A stretch of DNA of 32,342 bases from Myxococcales bacterium (GCA_018780435.1 JADMJS010000683.1:1-32342), one strand, 5' to 3'; positions 15,209 through 24,296 are shown, counted from the first letter of the stretch. Made by a program: numbers and translations. The notes: generated from the letters alone by a model not told the origin.

Positions 15209-16135
15209 CTACGGGAGGTGTCGGCTCGTGATTCCGGCGGTCGCGCCCAGCGACGTGCACGCCTCCGCGCCGAGCTGACAGCCCCACTCGGCGGCGGCCT
15301 GGAGCGCTGAGTCCGAGAAGGGCTCCGGGTGCCTCGACAAGATGCCGAGCATGCCTGCGACGAACGCGTCGCCAGCGCCCGTGGTGTCGATGGCTGTCAC
15401 GATTGGGGAGGGGGAGCGGCCGGTCCGACCCTGGTGGAACCACCGACTCCCGTCGGGGCCGTCCGTGATGAAGAGGACGGCGTTCGGATGAAGGCCGAGG
15501 AGGTGGCGGGACTCGTCCGAGTCGTTGCCGACGAGCACGCTCAGCTCTTCGCGGGCGAGCTTCACGAGGTCGGCGGAGCGGAGGAGCGGCACTGTCCGGT
15601 CGCGCATGAGGTCGGCGCTGGTCCAGCGGTGAACCCGGAGGTTCGGGTCACAGCTGATGATGCGGCCCGCCTGTCGCGCGATCGCGATGGCACGCCAGGT
15701 CGCGTCGGCGCCCGGTGGGTTGATGAGCAGATTCGAGCCGATGTGGAGGACTCGGGCCCCGCTCGCGAGTGCGGTGTCGAAGGACTCCGCTGGGACGGAC
15801 GCCTCGGCCGATGGCGCGCCGTAGCCGATGAAGGACCGATCCCCGTCGGGCTTGCGCGTCACGAAGCAGATGCCGGTTTGGGCGTCGGCCGTGCGTACGA
15901 GGCCGCGCAGGTCGACGCCTTCCGCCTTCAGCGTCTCTTCGAGGAAGTCGCCGAAGGCGTCGAGGCCGATGGCCCCGAGGAATCCGACCGACACACCTTG
16001 GCGTGCGAGGCCGATGGCCACGTTCGCCGGGGCGCCGCCCACGTGGGGCGTGAAGGCCCCCGCTGAGGAGAGCGTGCCGACTTTGTCTGGAAAGAAGTCG
16101 ACGAGTGCCTCGCCGAAACTGAGTACGTCCCACAT
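15209..16135 (-). CDS. PfkB-family carbohydrate kinase (fructokinase-like)
   Basis: 308 residues, typical of the ribokinase/PfkB family. Signature 1 lies at 33-48 (GGAPANVAIGLARQG) and signature 2 at 250-258 (DTTGAGDAF), with the catalytic base Asp256. FGEALVDFFP at the N-terminus and GDRSFIGYGAPSAE resemble bacterial fructokinases, which phosphorylate fructose to fructose-6-phosphate. Ribokinase or 2-keto-3-deoxygluconate kinase activity cannot be excluded from sequence alone. It is cytosolic. It stands alone, with about 115-bp gaps on both sides; no sugar transporter or regulator is adjacent. Confidence 0.9.
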   Translation of the reverse strand: MWDVLSFGEALVDFFPDKVGTLSSAGAFTPHVGGAPANVAIGLARQGVSVGFLGAIGLDAFGDFLEETLKAEGVDLRGLVRTADAQTGICFVTRKPDGDRSFIGYGAPSAEASVPAESFDTALASGARVLHIGSNLLINPPGADATWRAIAIARQAGRIISCDPNLRVHRWTSADLMRDRTVPLLRSADLVKLAREELSVLVGNDSDESRHLLGLHPNAVLFITDGPDGSRWFHQGRTGRSPSPIVTAIDTTGAGDAFVAGMLGILSRHPEPFSDSALQAAAEWGCQLGAEACTSLGATAGITSRHLP

Positions 16136-16207
16136 CTGGCTCGTCCCCCCCGCAGGCCCGCCTTCTACACGGACTTTGCCCGAGCGGGTAGTGGGGGAAT
16201 CGAGCTA

Positions 16208-16237
16208 CCCTTGCCCCTCGATGAAATGGGGCAGGGG
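16208..16237 (-). terminator. Strong hairpin after the A2M gene
   Basis: CCCTTGCCCC (16208-16217) pairs with GGGGCAGGGG (16228-16237): ten pairs including one G-T, with a 10-nt loop. It starts eight bases past the A2M stop in the direction of transcription. There is no U-tract, as is common in GC-rich genomes, so it is a likely terminator or 3'-end stabiliser of the VanW/AMMECR1/A2M transcript. Confidence 0.5.
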
Positions 16238-16245
16238 CGACCGCG

Positions 16246-19200
16246 TCACGGTGCCGCGGTGACGATTCGCGCGGCGTCGGACGAACCGAGCACGTCGGGG
16301 CGATACATCAGCCAGGCGACCGCGGGCGAGGCCGAGGTCTGGCCGGCGATCTCGGCGCGGAGCCGGTAGGTCAGGATGGAGTCGCCTTCGGGGACGCGCG
16401 TGGCGAAGAACGCGACGCGATCGTCGCGGTCCGTTCGGTTCACCATGCCGGCCGGGACGTCGCCCGGGACGAGCTCGAAGCCGGCCGGGAGCATGTCTTC
16501 GATGGCCACGAAGTCGTGGGCGCGGGTGGCGCTGACGACGAGCTTGACCTCGACCGTATCGCCGGTCTTGAGCGTCGCATCGCCGCCCAGCACGGTCGTG
16601 GTCGCACCGTCGACACGGCGGTATTCACGCCGAATCTGGAGCGCGGTGCCCGACTTCACCGGCGCGTCGCCGAAGCGGACCTCACCGGACGCGTAGAGGG
16701 TGCCTTTGCCCTCGAGGCCGAGCTCGAGGGTGTTGCGACCGGGGCGTAGCTGCGAGGCCGACGCCGTGGCCGTGAAGCGGCTGGTGGCCACCTGATCCTC
16801 TTCGACGACGAACTTGCCCGAGCCGAGCGGCGCACCGTTCAGCGCCAGCGTGCTCGTGAAGGCGCCTTCGAGCTCGCCACCGGACTTCACGACCTCGGTG
16901 AGCGCCTCAAGCGCCGCGGCGGTGTCCTTGGTCGTGTCCCACATGCCGAGGTGCCGCCGCCGCATCAAGTGCCGTACGAGGGGTTCGGCGAGGTCGCCCG
17001 CCTGGCCGGTCGCTTGAAGCGCGCGGAGGACGTAGGCGGTCGTCTCGGTCGTATTGTCCATCCAGCCGTAGTAGCTCTCGCGACCGGGAACGTAGGCGCT
17101 GTCGCCCTCCACGATTACGCGCTTTCGCAGCTCCTCCGCGACGCGGGTGGCGTCGTCGCCGAGGCCCACGCGGTTCTGCGCCAGCACGATCATCGCGACG
17201 GCTTCTGAGCCGAGGGACGGCGCCTCCGGAGCGATCTTGCGGAGGGCGTCCTTTACGGTTTCGACGTTCTCGTCCTCCGGGACGTGCGCGAGAGCGTAGA
17301 GGATGAAGGCGGCGGCGTCACGCGTCGGGGCCGACTCAAGGAGGCGGCGGCTGGCCTCCACGACGCTATTGTAGCGCTCGTCGTTCACGTCCCAGCCGAG
17401 CTCCTCGGCGCGCGACCAGCCGTAGAGGACGGTGGCGGTGAGGTAAGCGCTGCCTTCGTCGCCAAACCAGCCGAAGCTGCCGTCTTCATTCTGCATTTCG
17501 GCCAGGCGGCGCAGTCCGGACAGGACCATCTCGTCGATCGATGCGAGTCGACCGCTGCGGGGCACTCCGAGGTCCTGGAGGATCGCCGACGCCACGAGAT
17601 CGGGGAGGAAGGAGTTCAGCGTCTGCTCCACGCAGCCGTACGGGAACTCGGCGAGCGCTTCGACGCTGGCCATGATGGTGCCGGCGAGGCTCGGGGCGGC
17701 CTGGAAGTCGAGCTCGGCGGTGCCCGGCACGAGGCCTTCTGGGAGCTGGAAGGCGATACCGAGCGGGCCGGTCGTGATGCCGCTGACAGGCACGCGCCGC
17801 TCGACGGCCACCGCATAGACGGGCATGACACGCTCTTCTGCGTCCGTCAGCTTCCCGGCCGAGACCGAGACGCGGACCTTGGCCATGGCGCCGTGCTCCG
17901 AGTCGTCGAGGATGGCGACCGGCCAGCGTACCGCTTTGCTCTGACCGCCCGGAATGTCGATGACTTGCTCGGCGACCTCTCCGTCGAGGCGTGCCGCGCC
18001 TTCGACGGCGAGGCTGACTTTGACGCCCGAGAGCGTCTCGGTGCGGTTGTGCACCATGGTCACGAGCTCGAAGCGATCGCCGCGCCGAGCGAAACGCGGG
18101 AGGGCGACGGAGGCCATGAGATCCTTGGCGGTCCGGATGGCGTGCGTGCCGGTGCCGACGAGTGTGTCAGTGGTCGCGGCGCGGAGCGTGAGGCGCCAGG
18201 TCGTCAGGTTGTCCGGCAGCTTGACCTTGAAGGTCGTCTTGCCGTCGTCGCCCGTGACGACGTTCGCGTTCCAGTAGGCTGTGTCCTTGAAGGTCTTTCG
18301 GACCTGCGCGGAGCCAGGGCCGTCTTTGTCGGCGCCGCCGAGGTAACGCGAGGGGAAGGAGTACGCCGTCTGCACGGGGTTTGGGCGGTGGCCGTAGAAG
18401 AACGCGTCGATGGCGGGGGCGAGCTCGCCGGAGATCGAATAGATCGACTCGTCGACGAGCGCGGCCGAGAGCTCGGCTTTGACCGGCGCGCCGGTACGGT
18501 CGGTCACGGCGACGGCGTAAGTCGCCGTCTCGCCGGGCAAGTAGGTGCGCTTGTCCGCCGTGACTTCGAGCTTCAGAAGCTTCTTGGCGGGCGAGACCGC
18601 GATGGACCGTTGAAGTGCATAGAACTGCTTGTCCGCGGCGAAGGTCACGGCGGCAAAGACGTTCGGCGCGTGACGGTCGGTGAGTGCGACCTCGAAGAGG
18701 CGGCTGTTGCCGGTGAAGCGTTGCACTTGAGGTTCGAAGACGCCGTCGCCTTCGAGCGTGAAGAGCACCCACGCGTCGTCCTTGGCCGTGTTGACGAGGA
18801 TTCGGGCCTTGTCGCCGGGCTGGTAGTTTCCGCGGTCGGTCAGGATCTCGAGCGACTTCTTCTTGTAACCACCGGAGATCGCGGAGTTCTTCGTGGCCCA
18901 GATGAAGGCGCTCTCGACGACGGGGTTGCCCCACTTGTCCTTGCCCCCGATCTCGATACGAATGAAGCCGTCGCGCTTCACGGGGAAGCGGTACTCGGTC
19001 TTGCCCGTGGCGTCGGTCTCGATCTTGGCCGAGTCGATGGTCTCGTAGATCCACATCTTGTGCTCGGTGCTGTAGCTCTCGAGCGACGCCGTCGCCGTCA
19101 GGGCGCGCTTGCCGCCGGGTGCGGCCTCTTTGAACTCGGAGGCTTCGACGCCGAAGACCGCGGTCTCGCCGACCTGGAAGATCTTGCCCGACGGCGAGAG

Positions 19201-20931
19201 CTCGAGGCGGAAGTCGCCGCGGGTGACCATCACGCGGTGGCGGGCCGTGACCTCTCGGTTGGTGGCGTCGGTGACGGTCGCTTCGATGGTGACCCACCGG
19301 TCGATGCTGGCGCGGTCGACGTCGACGTTGACCGTCGCGATGCCGCGATCGTCGAGGGTGGCGGTGCCGCTGGTGGCGGCGACGCCGTAGCCCTCAGACG
19401 GATCCGAGTCGTCGATGCCTTCGTAGGCCTCGTACCACCAGGGCGTGAACGCGGTCTCGTAGAGGGTCCAGGAGACGGTGGCGCCCTTCAGCGGGGCCCC
19501 GAAGAAGTAAGCGGCGTTGAACGTGACCGGGATGGGGTCGCCTTGGACGAACTGCTCACGCGTCGTCGCGATGTCGAGCTTGTATTCGGGCTTACGGTAC
19601 TCGAGCACTTTGAACGAGCCGGCCTCGACGCGGGTCCCCGACACGGCCTCGATGGTCCAGAGGCCGAGGGCGGGCGAGCGGGGCAGGGCGAAGTGGCCCG
19701 CGAAAGTGCCGAAGAGGTTGGTCTTGAACTCACCGCGCCAGTGTTGTTCGCCTTCGGGATCGCGGACGATGACCTCCCACGCGTCTTCCGGGACGACGCG
19801 GTAGACGCCTTCGTCGTTGGCGCGTGCGACGACCTTGAACGAGACGTCGTCCTTGGGGCGGTAGACCGGGCGGTCGGTGTAGACGTAGGCCCGGAACCCG
19901 AGGGCGGCGGCGGTCGTCGCCGGGATGGTGTCGACGTAGGCGAGCTCGGGGCCGCGGAATCCCCAATAGCGGACATTTTTATCAAATCGTCCATCGAATC
20001 GGGCGAGGCCGCGTTTGTCCGTGCGCGCGGTCTTCACGAGCGAGGCCGGGGCGGACGGCGCTTCACCGCGGATCTCGAGGTTCGGGATCGGCGCGCCGGT
20101 CGCGAGGTCGGTCGCCCACACCCAGGTCGCGGTGGGTGTGCGTTTGGTGATGAGCGCGATGCGGGTCACAACGACCGGGATGATCTTCGGGGCGACGCCT
20201 TCGGCCGACACGAACATCGCGTAGACGCCGGGCTCTTGGAAGGCCGGCTCGATGCGGGTCGTGCGCCATTCGAGGCTCGCCGCGCCGCTGACCGGCTGAC
20301 GGAAGGACAAGATCGGCTTCTGGCCGGCGGGGATAGCCAGGGTCTTCCGGTCGATGGCCTTCGAGAGCCCGGCGGTTAGCTCGCTCGCGCCGAGCCGATA
20401 GATGTCGGCGGTGACGGCGGTGACGCGGATGGACCGGACCATCACGGCGACGTTCTCACCGGGCAGGTACGTGTCCGAGTAGGTGTAGGGTGCGACCTCG
20501 GGATCGACGGGCGTGGCCTTCCACGTCAACGCCGTGGCGGCGTTCTCTTTGACCGAGATGGGTCCGAAGCCGCGGACTTTGTAGCCGTCGTGGTTGAAGC
20601 TCACTTGGTAGCCGTCGCCGACCGGGACGCGCTCGAAGCGGTAGCGCCCGAAGGTGTCGGTGACGGTGGAGGCGGCGAAGTCGCCCTTCTGCAGCGTGAG
20701 CCACATGCGCCCGACGGGTTCGCTCGTGTCCGAGCGGATCAGCGTCCCGGTGATGCTGCCTCGGGGCAGGTCGAAGCCGGGTGTGTCCGTTGGAGGCGCC
20801 CCGCCGGGTGGAGAGTCGGGTGGGGCGGCGTCGGAGCGGGACGCGCCGAGCAGCGCGAAGCTCAACGCGACGGCGACCGCGAGGATTCGCGCGGCTTTGG
20901 GAATGGTGGGGCGGGTGAGTAGGTCGTTCAT
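16246..20931 (-). CDS. Bacterial alpha-2-macroglobulin-like protease trap
   Basis: 1,561 residues, the size of bacterial A2M proteins. The signal peptide (AVALSFALLGASRSDAA) has no lipobox, so the protein is probably free in the periplasm or secreted, unlike lipoprotein YfhM of E. coli. An N-terminal carboxypeptidase-regulatory-like fold (GSITGTLIRSDTSEP, about 57-130) precedes a series of macroglobulin beta domains (about 140-950), with VYTDRPVYRPKDDVSFKV as a typical MG motif. The thioester region reads YGCVEQTLNSFLP, Cys1100 to Gln1103, followed by the alpha-helical TED (ILYALAHVPEDE) and the C-terminal receptor-like domain. It should trap proteases covalently through the Cys-Gln thioester and protect the envelope. 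The common partner pbpC is absent. Instead it lies 63 bp downstream of AMMECR1 and VanW genes. The ATG has GGAG five bases upstream. Confidence 0.93.
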   Translation of the reverse strand: MNDLLTRPTIPKAARILAVAVALSFALLGASRSDAAPPDSPPGGAPPTDTPGFDLPRGSITGTLIRSDTSEPVGRMWLTLQKGDFAASTVTDTFGRYRFERVPVGDGYQVSFNHDGYKVRGFGPISVKENAATALTWKATPVDPEVAPYTYSDTYLPGENVAVMVRSIRVTAVTADIYRLGASELTAGLSKAIDRKTLAIPAGQKPILSFRQPVSGAASLEWRTTRIEPAFQEPGVYAMFVSAEGVAPKIIPVVVTRIALITKRTPTATWVWATDLATGAPIPNLEIRGEAPSAPASLVKTARTDKRGLARFDGRFDKNVRYWGFRGPELAYVDTIPATTAAALGFRAYVYTDRPVYRPKDDVSFKVVARANDEGVYRVVPEDAWEVIVRDPEGEQHWRGEFKTNLFGTFAGHFALPRSPALGLWTIEAVSGTRVEAGSFKVLEYRKPEYKLDIATTREQFVQGDPIPVTFNAAYFFGAPLKGATVSWTLYETAFTPWWYEAYEGIDDSDPSEGYGVAATSGTATLDDRGIATVNVDVDRASIDRWVTIEATVTDATNREVTARHRVMVTRGDFRLELSPSGKIFQVGETAVFGVEASEFKEAAPGGKRALTATASLESYSTEHKMWIYETIDSAKIETDATGKTEYRFPVKRDGFIRIEIGGKDKWGNPVVESAFIWATKNSAISGGYKKKSLEILTDRGNYQPGDKARILVNTAKDDAWVLFTLEGDGVFEPQVQRFTGNSRLFEVALTDRHAPNVFAAVTFAADKQFYALQRSIAVSPAKKLLKLEVTADKRTYLPGETATYAVAVTDRTGAPVKAELSAALVDESIYSISGELAPAIDAFFYGHRPNPVQTAYSFPSRYLGGADKDGPGSAQVRKTFKDTAYWNANVVTGDDGKTTFKVKLPDNLTTWRLTLRAATTDTLVGTGTHAIRTAKDLMASVALPRFARRGDRFELVTMVHNRTETLSGVKVSLAVEGAARLDGEVAEQVIDIPGGQSKAVRWPVAILDDSEHGAMAKVRVSVSAGKLTDAEERVMPVYAVAVERRVPVSGITTGPLGIAFQLPEGLVPGTAELDFQAAPSLAGTIMASVEALAEFPYGCVEQTLNSFLPDLVASAILQDLGVPRSGRLASIDEMVLSGLRRLAEMQNEDGSFGWFGDEGSAYLTATVLYGWSRAEELGWDVNDERYNSVVEASRRLLESAPTRDAAAFILYALAHVPEDENVETVKDALRKIAPEAPSLGSEAVAMIVLAQNRVGLGDDATRVAEELRKRVIVEGDSAYVPGRESYYGWMDNTTETTAYVLRALQATGQAGDLAEPLVRHLMRRRHLGMWDTTKDTAAALEALTEVVKSGGELEGAFTSTLALNGAPLGSGKFVVEEDQVATSRFTATASASQLRPGRNTLELGLEGKGTLYASGEVRFGDAPVKSGTALQIRREYRRVDGATTTVLGGDATLKTGDTVEVKLVVSATRAHDFVAIEDMLPAGFELVPGDVPAGMVNRTDRDDRVAFFATRVPEGDSILTYRLRAEIAGQTSASPAVAWLMYRPDVLGSSDAARIVTAAP

Positions 20932-20994
20932 CGGGGCTCCTTGCTCAGGCGATGACGGCGGCAGGGCGTCATCGATCGGGTCGTTTGCTCGGGG

Positions 20995-21600
20995 TTATTC
21001 GTAGATGGTCACGGTTCGGAAGCGGAACATCTCGTAGGGTTCGCGGCGGCGGATGCCGGCTTGGCGGAGGTTTCGGCGCAAGGACCACGACGCGGTCTTG
21101 GCCTCACCGGGGAGGAGGACGGAGCGGCGCTCGCCGGCGCGGACCATGAGGCCGTGGCGCTTCGGATCGAGCTCGCCCATGGTCAGGACGGGGACCGTCG
21201 GGCCCACGAAAGACAGAATGATCTGAACGGTTTGGAGCTCGGCGCTCGAGAGTGGCCTCACGCGGGGGTCGAGGCGAGCCGCGCCGACGGCGCCTTCGAT
21301 CACCAGCGCTTCGAGGGACTTGCCGCCGGGCTCCATCGAGCCGAAGCAGCCGCGCGTCTCTTTGTCTTTGACGAGGGTGACGAAGACGCCGAAGGGCGCC
21401 GGAGTGCCCGGCGCCTCGACGGTCGGGTCGAGCTCGCCCCGAAGGACGGCGTCGTCGAGCGTTCGGCGGGCGAGGGCCATGAGATCGCTGCCGTGGCGTG
21501 CCACGATGACGCGAGCGGTCGTGAGAAAGCCGGGCTCGCTCGCCGACGCTGCGCGCGAGGCGGACAGAAAGGCGAGGACGAGGAGGAGGCGGGCCATCAT
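20995..21600 (-). CDS. Exported AMMECR1-domain protein
   Basis: 201 residues. The ATG at 21600 overlaps the VanW stop (ATGA). A signal peptide is evident (MMARLLLVLAFLSASRAASA, cleavage near ASA-S). The rest is an AMMECR1 domain: RGCFGSMEP (83-91), LEALVIEGAVGAARLDPR, VRPLSSAELQTVQIILS and the closing HGLMVRAGERRSVLLPGEA. Known AMMECR1 proteins are cytoplasmic and often linked to MEMO and radical-SAM genes, with undefined biochemistry. An exported one is unusual and argues for a different job in the envelope. It is followed after 63 bp by the A2M gene. It may bind or modify envelope targets together with VanW, but no function is demonstrated. Confidence 0.88.
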   Translation of the reverse strand: MMARLLLVLAFLSASRAASASEPGFLTTARVIVARHGSDLMALARRTLDDAVLRGELDPTVEAPGTPAPFGVFVTLVKDKETRGCFGSMEPGGKSLEALVIEGAVGAARLDPRVRPLSSAELQTVQIILSFVGPTVPVLTMGELDPKRHGLMVRAGERRSVLLPGEAKTASWSLRRNLRQAGIRRREPYEMFRFRTVTIYE

Positions 21601-22427
21601 CGCGTCTTCTCCGGCACCTTGAGCTTCCATGGGTAGAAGCTCGGCTTGCCGATGCGCTCCACTTCGAAGACCGAGCCCTCCTTCAGGCGCTTCCGGTAGA
21701 GCTTCACCCAGACGCCGCCCACGGCGAGATCATCCGGGTTCTCGAGGACTTGCAGCTCCTTGCGTGGGGCGGCGGGCTCAAGATCACCGACCTCGACTAC
21801 GACGTCGTGGGCGAGCGCCGAGGGGCCGTAGAGGCGGGTAGTGAGCCGCCCGCCGTCGACCAGGGTCGTCATCATGAGCGGGAAGGGGTGGCGGTTCTGG
21901 ACTTTCAGATCCTTGCTGCCCCAGTCGACCGCGGCGTCTCGCCCCAGCGCGACATAACGGACGGGGCGAGAATGTGGGTGGCGTTCGACGATGCCGAGGT
22001 CGGCGAGGAGCAAGGCGTTGAAGAGAGTCGTGCTGACCTGGCAGACGCCGCCGCCGAGGGCTGGCTCTTTGCCCTGGAGGGTGAGCGTCGGGGCGATGCG
22101 GTAGCCGTTCTGAACGTCGCGTCGACCCACGGTGCGGTTGAAAGACCACGTGGCGCCGGCCTCGATGGTGACGCCGTGGAGGCGCTCGGCGGCGACGCGA
22201 ATGTTGGCGCTGCGTTCGACCTCGTCGTCGCGGAAGCTGGTCGTATAGGCGCCGAGGAGGATCCAACCGGCAGGGACGGTCGCCGCCGGGACGCTCGCGG
22301 GCGGCTGCGGTGGCGCGACGATCGAGGGTGCGCACGCCACGAGGACGAGCAGGGCTCCGAGGCACGCGCCGGCGCGCACCGAGGAGGGTGCGGCGAGAGG
22401 GGCCGAGGCGCGTGAACCGTGGAGCAT
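21597..22427 (-). CDS. VanW-family lipoprotein
   Basis: 276 residues from the ATG at 22427, which has AGGGTG upstream. A GTG at 22463 is less likely. The signal peptide ends in lipobox LVAC (Cys32), so it should be anchored in a membrane. The VanW domain is complete: YTTSFRDDEVERSANIRVAA, GATWSFNRTVGRRDVQNGYR, then the hallmark GGGVCQVSTTLFNALL (125-140) and IVERHPHSRPVRYVALGRDA. VanW proteins occur in some vancomycin clusters and widely elsewhere. Their biochemical role is unknown but linked to the cell wall. No van genes are near. It heads the transcript with the exported AMMECR1 protein and A2M and overlaps the former by four bases. Confidence 0.9.
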   Translation of the reverse strand: MLHGSRASAPLAAPSSVRAGACLGALLVLVACAPSIVAPPQPPASVPAATVPAGWILLGAYTTSFRDDEVERSANIRVAAERLHGVTIEAGATWSFNRTVGRRDVQNGYRIAPTLTLQGKEPALGGGVCQVSTTLFNALLLADLGIVERHPHSRPVRYVALGRDAAVDWGSKDLKVQNRHPFPLMMTTLVDGGRLTTRLYGPSALAHDVVVEVGDLEPAAPRKELQVLENPDDLAVGGVWVKLYRKRLKEGSVFEVERIGKPSFYPWKLKVPEKTR

Positions 22428-22627
22428 GAGGCGCACCCTAGCAACGCTTGTGCCACCTTGCACGGAACTAGGTCGATATAGCGGAAGTGCGCGCGAGCAT
22501 GGGGCTTATTGGGTAGGGAAGGGGGCAGGAAGAGGCCTCGCCGAGTGGCAGCGTGGGCCTGCTGACACGGGGCGGGTCTCGTGGGACACGGCGCGCGTCA
22601 GGTGGTGTTCGGAGCCAGCGACCGCCG

Positions 22628-23203
22628 TCAGAAGGTGAAGGTCGCTCCGACCCCGGGAACGGATAGCACACCGTCATTGAGAAGCTGAGGTGCCGCGTAC
22701 TGCAGTCGCAAGCCTGGCTCGGCTTCGGCTGTCGGATCAGGGTTGTAGGCAAAGGATGACGAAAACACGATGAGCCCAATCAGCTGCCAGGTACCCAAGA
22801 CGGACGACCACACGCGTTCGGTGCGGGTCGAGTCCGGGAGGCCAGTCGTGATCCACGGACCGACGATCGGAAGCAAGTGAAACAGGTAGTTGTGTGAGAG
22901 ATCGAGATCTCGCATGGTGTTTGGACAGTCATTGTCCTTTGATTTCTTGCACATGAGCTCAAAGTAAGGACTGAATGCGAGCACATAGGGCACGGACATG
23001 TTGACGATTCCAGCCAGGAGAAGATTGCGGCCGTGAGCTTTGTCCTCATCCTCCACTGTGGTGGGCACCGGCTCCTCGCTGGTCGTCGGTGGTGGCCCCG
23101 AGCCGTTGTGAGCTCCTGTTGGCGGTGCATTGCCGTATGCGGGTGAACCCGCGACAAGGAAGGCGAAGTACAGCACCATCGCCAGCAGGCGCGAGTGAAT
23201 CAT
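22628..23203 (-). CDS. Exported or membrane hypothetical protein
   Basis: 191 residues from the ATG at 23203 (MIHSRLLAMVLYFAFLVAGS, a signal peptide with cleavage near AYG). A low-complexity Pro/Thr/Glu linker (about 25-55) is followed by three hydrophobic stretches: NLLLAGIVNMSVPYVLAFSP, YLFHLLPIVGPWITTG and GTWQLIGLIVFSSSF. The end is FTF with small strands (VGATFTF). A short Cys pair (LMCKKSKDNDC) could form a disulphide. No family was recognised. The base composition is visibly less GC-rich than that of the flanking operons, and it stands alone between a 200-bp and a 375-bp gap. It could be a transferred gene. Confidence 0.6.
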   Translation of the reverse strand: MIHSRLLAMVLYFAFLVAGSPAYGNAPPTGAHNGSGPPPTTSEEPVPTTVEDEDKAHGRNLLLAGIVNMSVPYVLAFSPYFELMCKKSKDNDCPNTMRDLDLSHNYLFHLLPIVGPWITTGLPDSTRTERVWSSVLGTWQLIGLIVFSSSFAYNPDPTAEAEPGLRLQYAAPQLLNDGVLSVPGVGATFTF

Positions 23204-23578
23204 GTTCTGAGTCCACGGACATGATTGCATACAAGTCAAAGGTTGGGTCCTCGGAGCTGACCGCGACGTATCCGTTGGTCGACGTCAGACGTCGCCAGTA
23301 ACATGTCGTTTGCAGCGCCGGCAAGTGCCACTGCCTTCCACCCAAAGGTCGGCAGACGCACGACGTCGGTTCATGCTGCAGCCAGTGGGCGTGCCGAAGG
23401 GGCGATGTCCCGGCGGTCTTTAGTGCCGCCAGTTACGGCAGTTCATAATCAAGCCGGGCGCAGTTGCCGTGCGAGCGCCGTCGCTATTCGCGTGGTGGAA
23501 GCCGAGCGCGTGAGGTCTGCGATCACCGGCGTGTGCCCACTGGCACTGTACGGGTCAGCGGGACATGGCCCCGGCGAG
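23204..23578. other. 375-bp intergenic region
   Basis: No gene could be supported on either strand; the plus-strand 94-codon frame has Ser/Arg-rich noise composition. A small GGCGG...CCGCC hairpin lies near 23411-23432, in the right direction to follow the toxin gene, but it is too weak to call a terminator. Confidence 0.4.
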
Positions 23579-23992
23579 TTATGCTAGAAGCGGGAGCGCG
23601 CTGCGCGGCGACAGGACCGGCAGCGCAGCCTGTGAGAACCCAGTCGCGTCCCGGGTGATGAGCGCGTCACAGGAGGCGCTCACGGCCGCGGTTGCGGTGA
23701 CGGCGTCCTCGAAGTCGGTCCATCCCAACGCGAGCGCGCTGAGGAGCACGGGTCCGTCCACGCTCGCAACTTCGAAGACTGAAAGCACATCGCTGATGCA
23801 GCGTCGTGCGAACGCTGGTCCTCGGGCGCGGGCGGCGATAAAGTGGAGAGTCGTGATCGCATGGGCGGACAAGAGACCGCGCGCCAATCCAAGCTCAAGA
23901 AGTCTCCACACTGCCGCCGAGTCATGCACGTGCGGCTCACGCTCGAGTAAGACGTCGAGGACCACGTTCAGGTCCACGAGCACGCGCTTCAC
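23579..23992 (-). CDS. PIN-domain toxin (VapC-like)
   Basis: 137 residues, the usual PIN toxin length. It has the acidic active-site pattern of Mg-dependent PIN RNases: RVLVDLNVVLDVLLER (Asp7, Asp13), WTDFEDAV (Asp93, Asp96) and ALITRD (Asp115). The central SAHAITTLHFIA segment carries His50 where many VapC proteins have Glu, as seen in a PIN subgroup; activity is still likely. Expected role: endoribonuclease (often tRNA or rRNA cleavage) kept inactive by the antitoxin. The ATG overlaps the antitoxin stop by four bases (ATGA), giving a classic TA operon. It lies in a lower-GC patch next to a hypothetical gene. Confidence 0.88.
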   Translation of the reverse strand: MKRVLVDLNVVLDVLLEREPHVHDSAAVWRLLELGLARGLLSAHAITTLHFIAARARGPAFARRCISDVLSVFEVASVDGPVLLSALALGWTDFEDAVTATAAVSASCDALITRDATGFSQAALPVLSPRSALPLLA

Positions 23993-24219
23993 TGGTACTT
24001 CTCGAGTCGGTCCTGTTCGTGAGCACTCGGATCGGCGCCACGAAGGGATCCACGCAGTCGCTCGAGAATCGGAGGAGAGGCGGTCGCGGCTCGGTATGCC
24101 GTGAGCGCTGCCAAGTAGTGCTCCACCAGTGACGAAACGGAGGTACCGTGTTCGCTCGCGTAGCGCTTGGCGGCCGCGACGACGGCGGGGTCGACGCTCA
24201 GAGTCAGCTTGGTTTGCAT
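23989..24219 (-). CDS. Antitoxin of the PIN toxin (DUF6364/RHH-like)
   Basis: 76 residues. MQTKLTLSVDPAVVAAAKRY followed by HGTSVSSLVEHYLAAL is the strand-helix-helix pattern of ribbon-helix-helix antitoxins of the DUF6364 type. The N-terminal part binds the operator as a dimer, and the C-terminal tail (ERLRGSLRGADPSAHEQ) should wrap the toxin. The ATG at 24219 has GGAGG ten bases upstream. The upstream 77 bp contains short repeats (CTAGGCTAGG, TACGTA) that could be the autoregulatory operator. The upstream gamma-carboxylase-like gene is on the same strand, so readthrough is possible. Confidence 0.85.
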   Translation of the reverse strand: MQTKLTLSVDPAVVAAAKRYASEHGTSVSSLVEHYLAALTAYRAATASPPILERLRGSLRGADPSAHEQDRLEKYQ

Positions 24220-24296
24220 GGCTACGTATCCTCCGCTGCCAAAGCGTACGTGGAGTCTAGGCTAGGTGGTCAGGTCCAGCGAGTCAAGGGCCGGGA

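Noticed and set aside
17284..20379. 1,031-codon plus-strand ORF
   Set aside because: It lies wholly antisense to the A2M gene, has low-complexity Asp/Gly/Arg-rich composition and no motif. High GC commonly leaves such open antisense frames.
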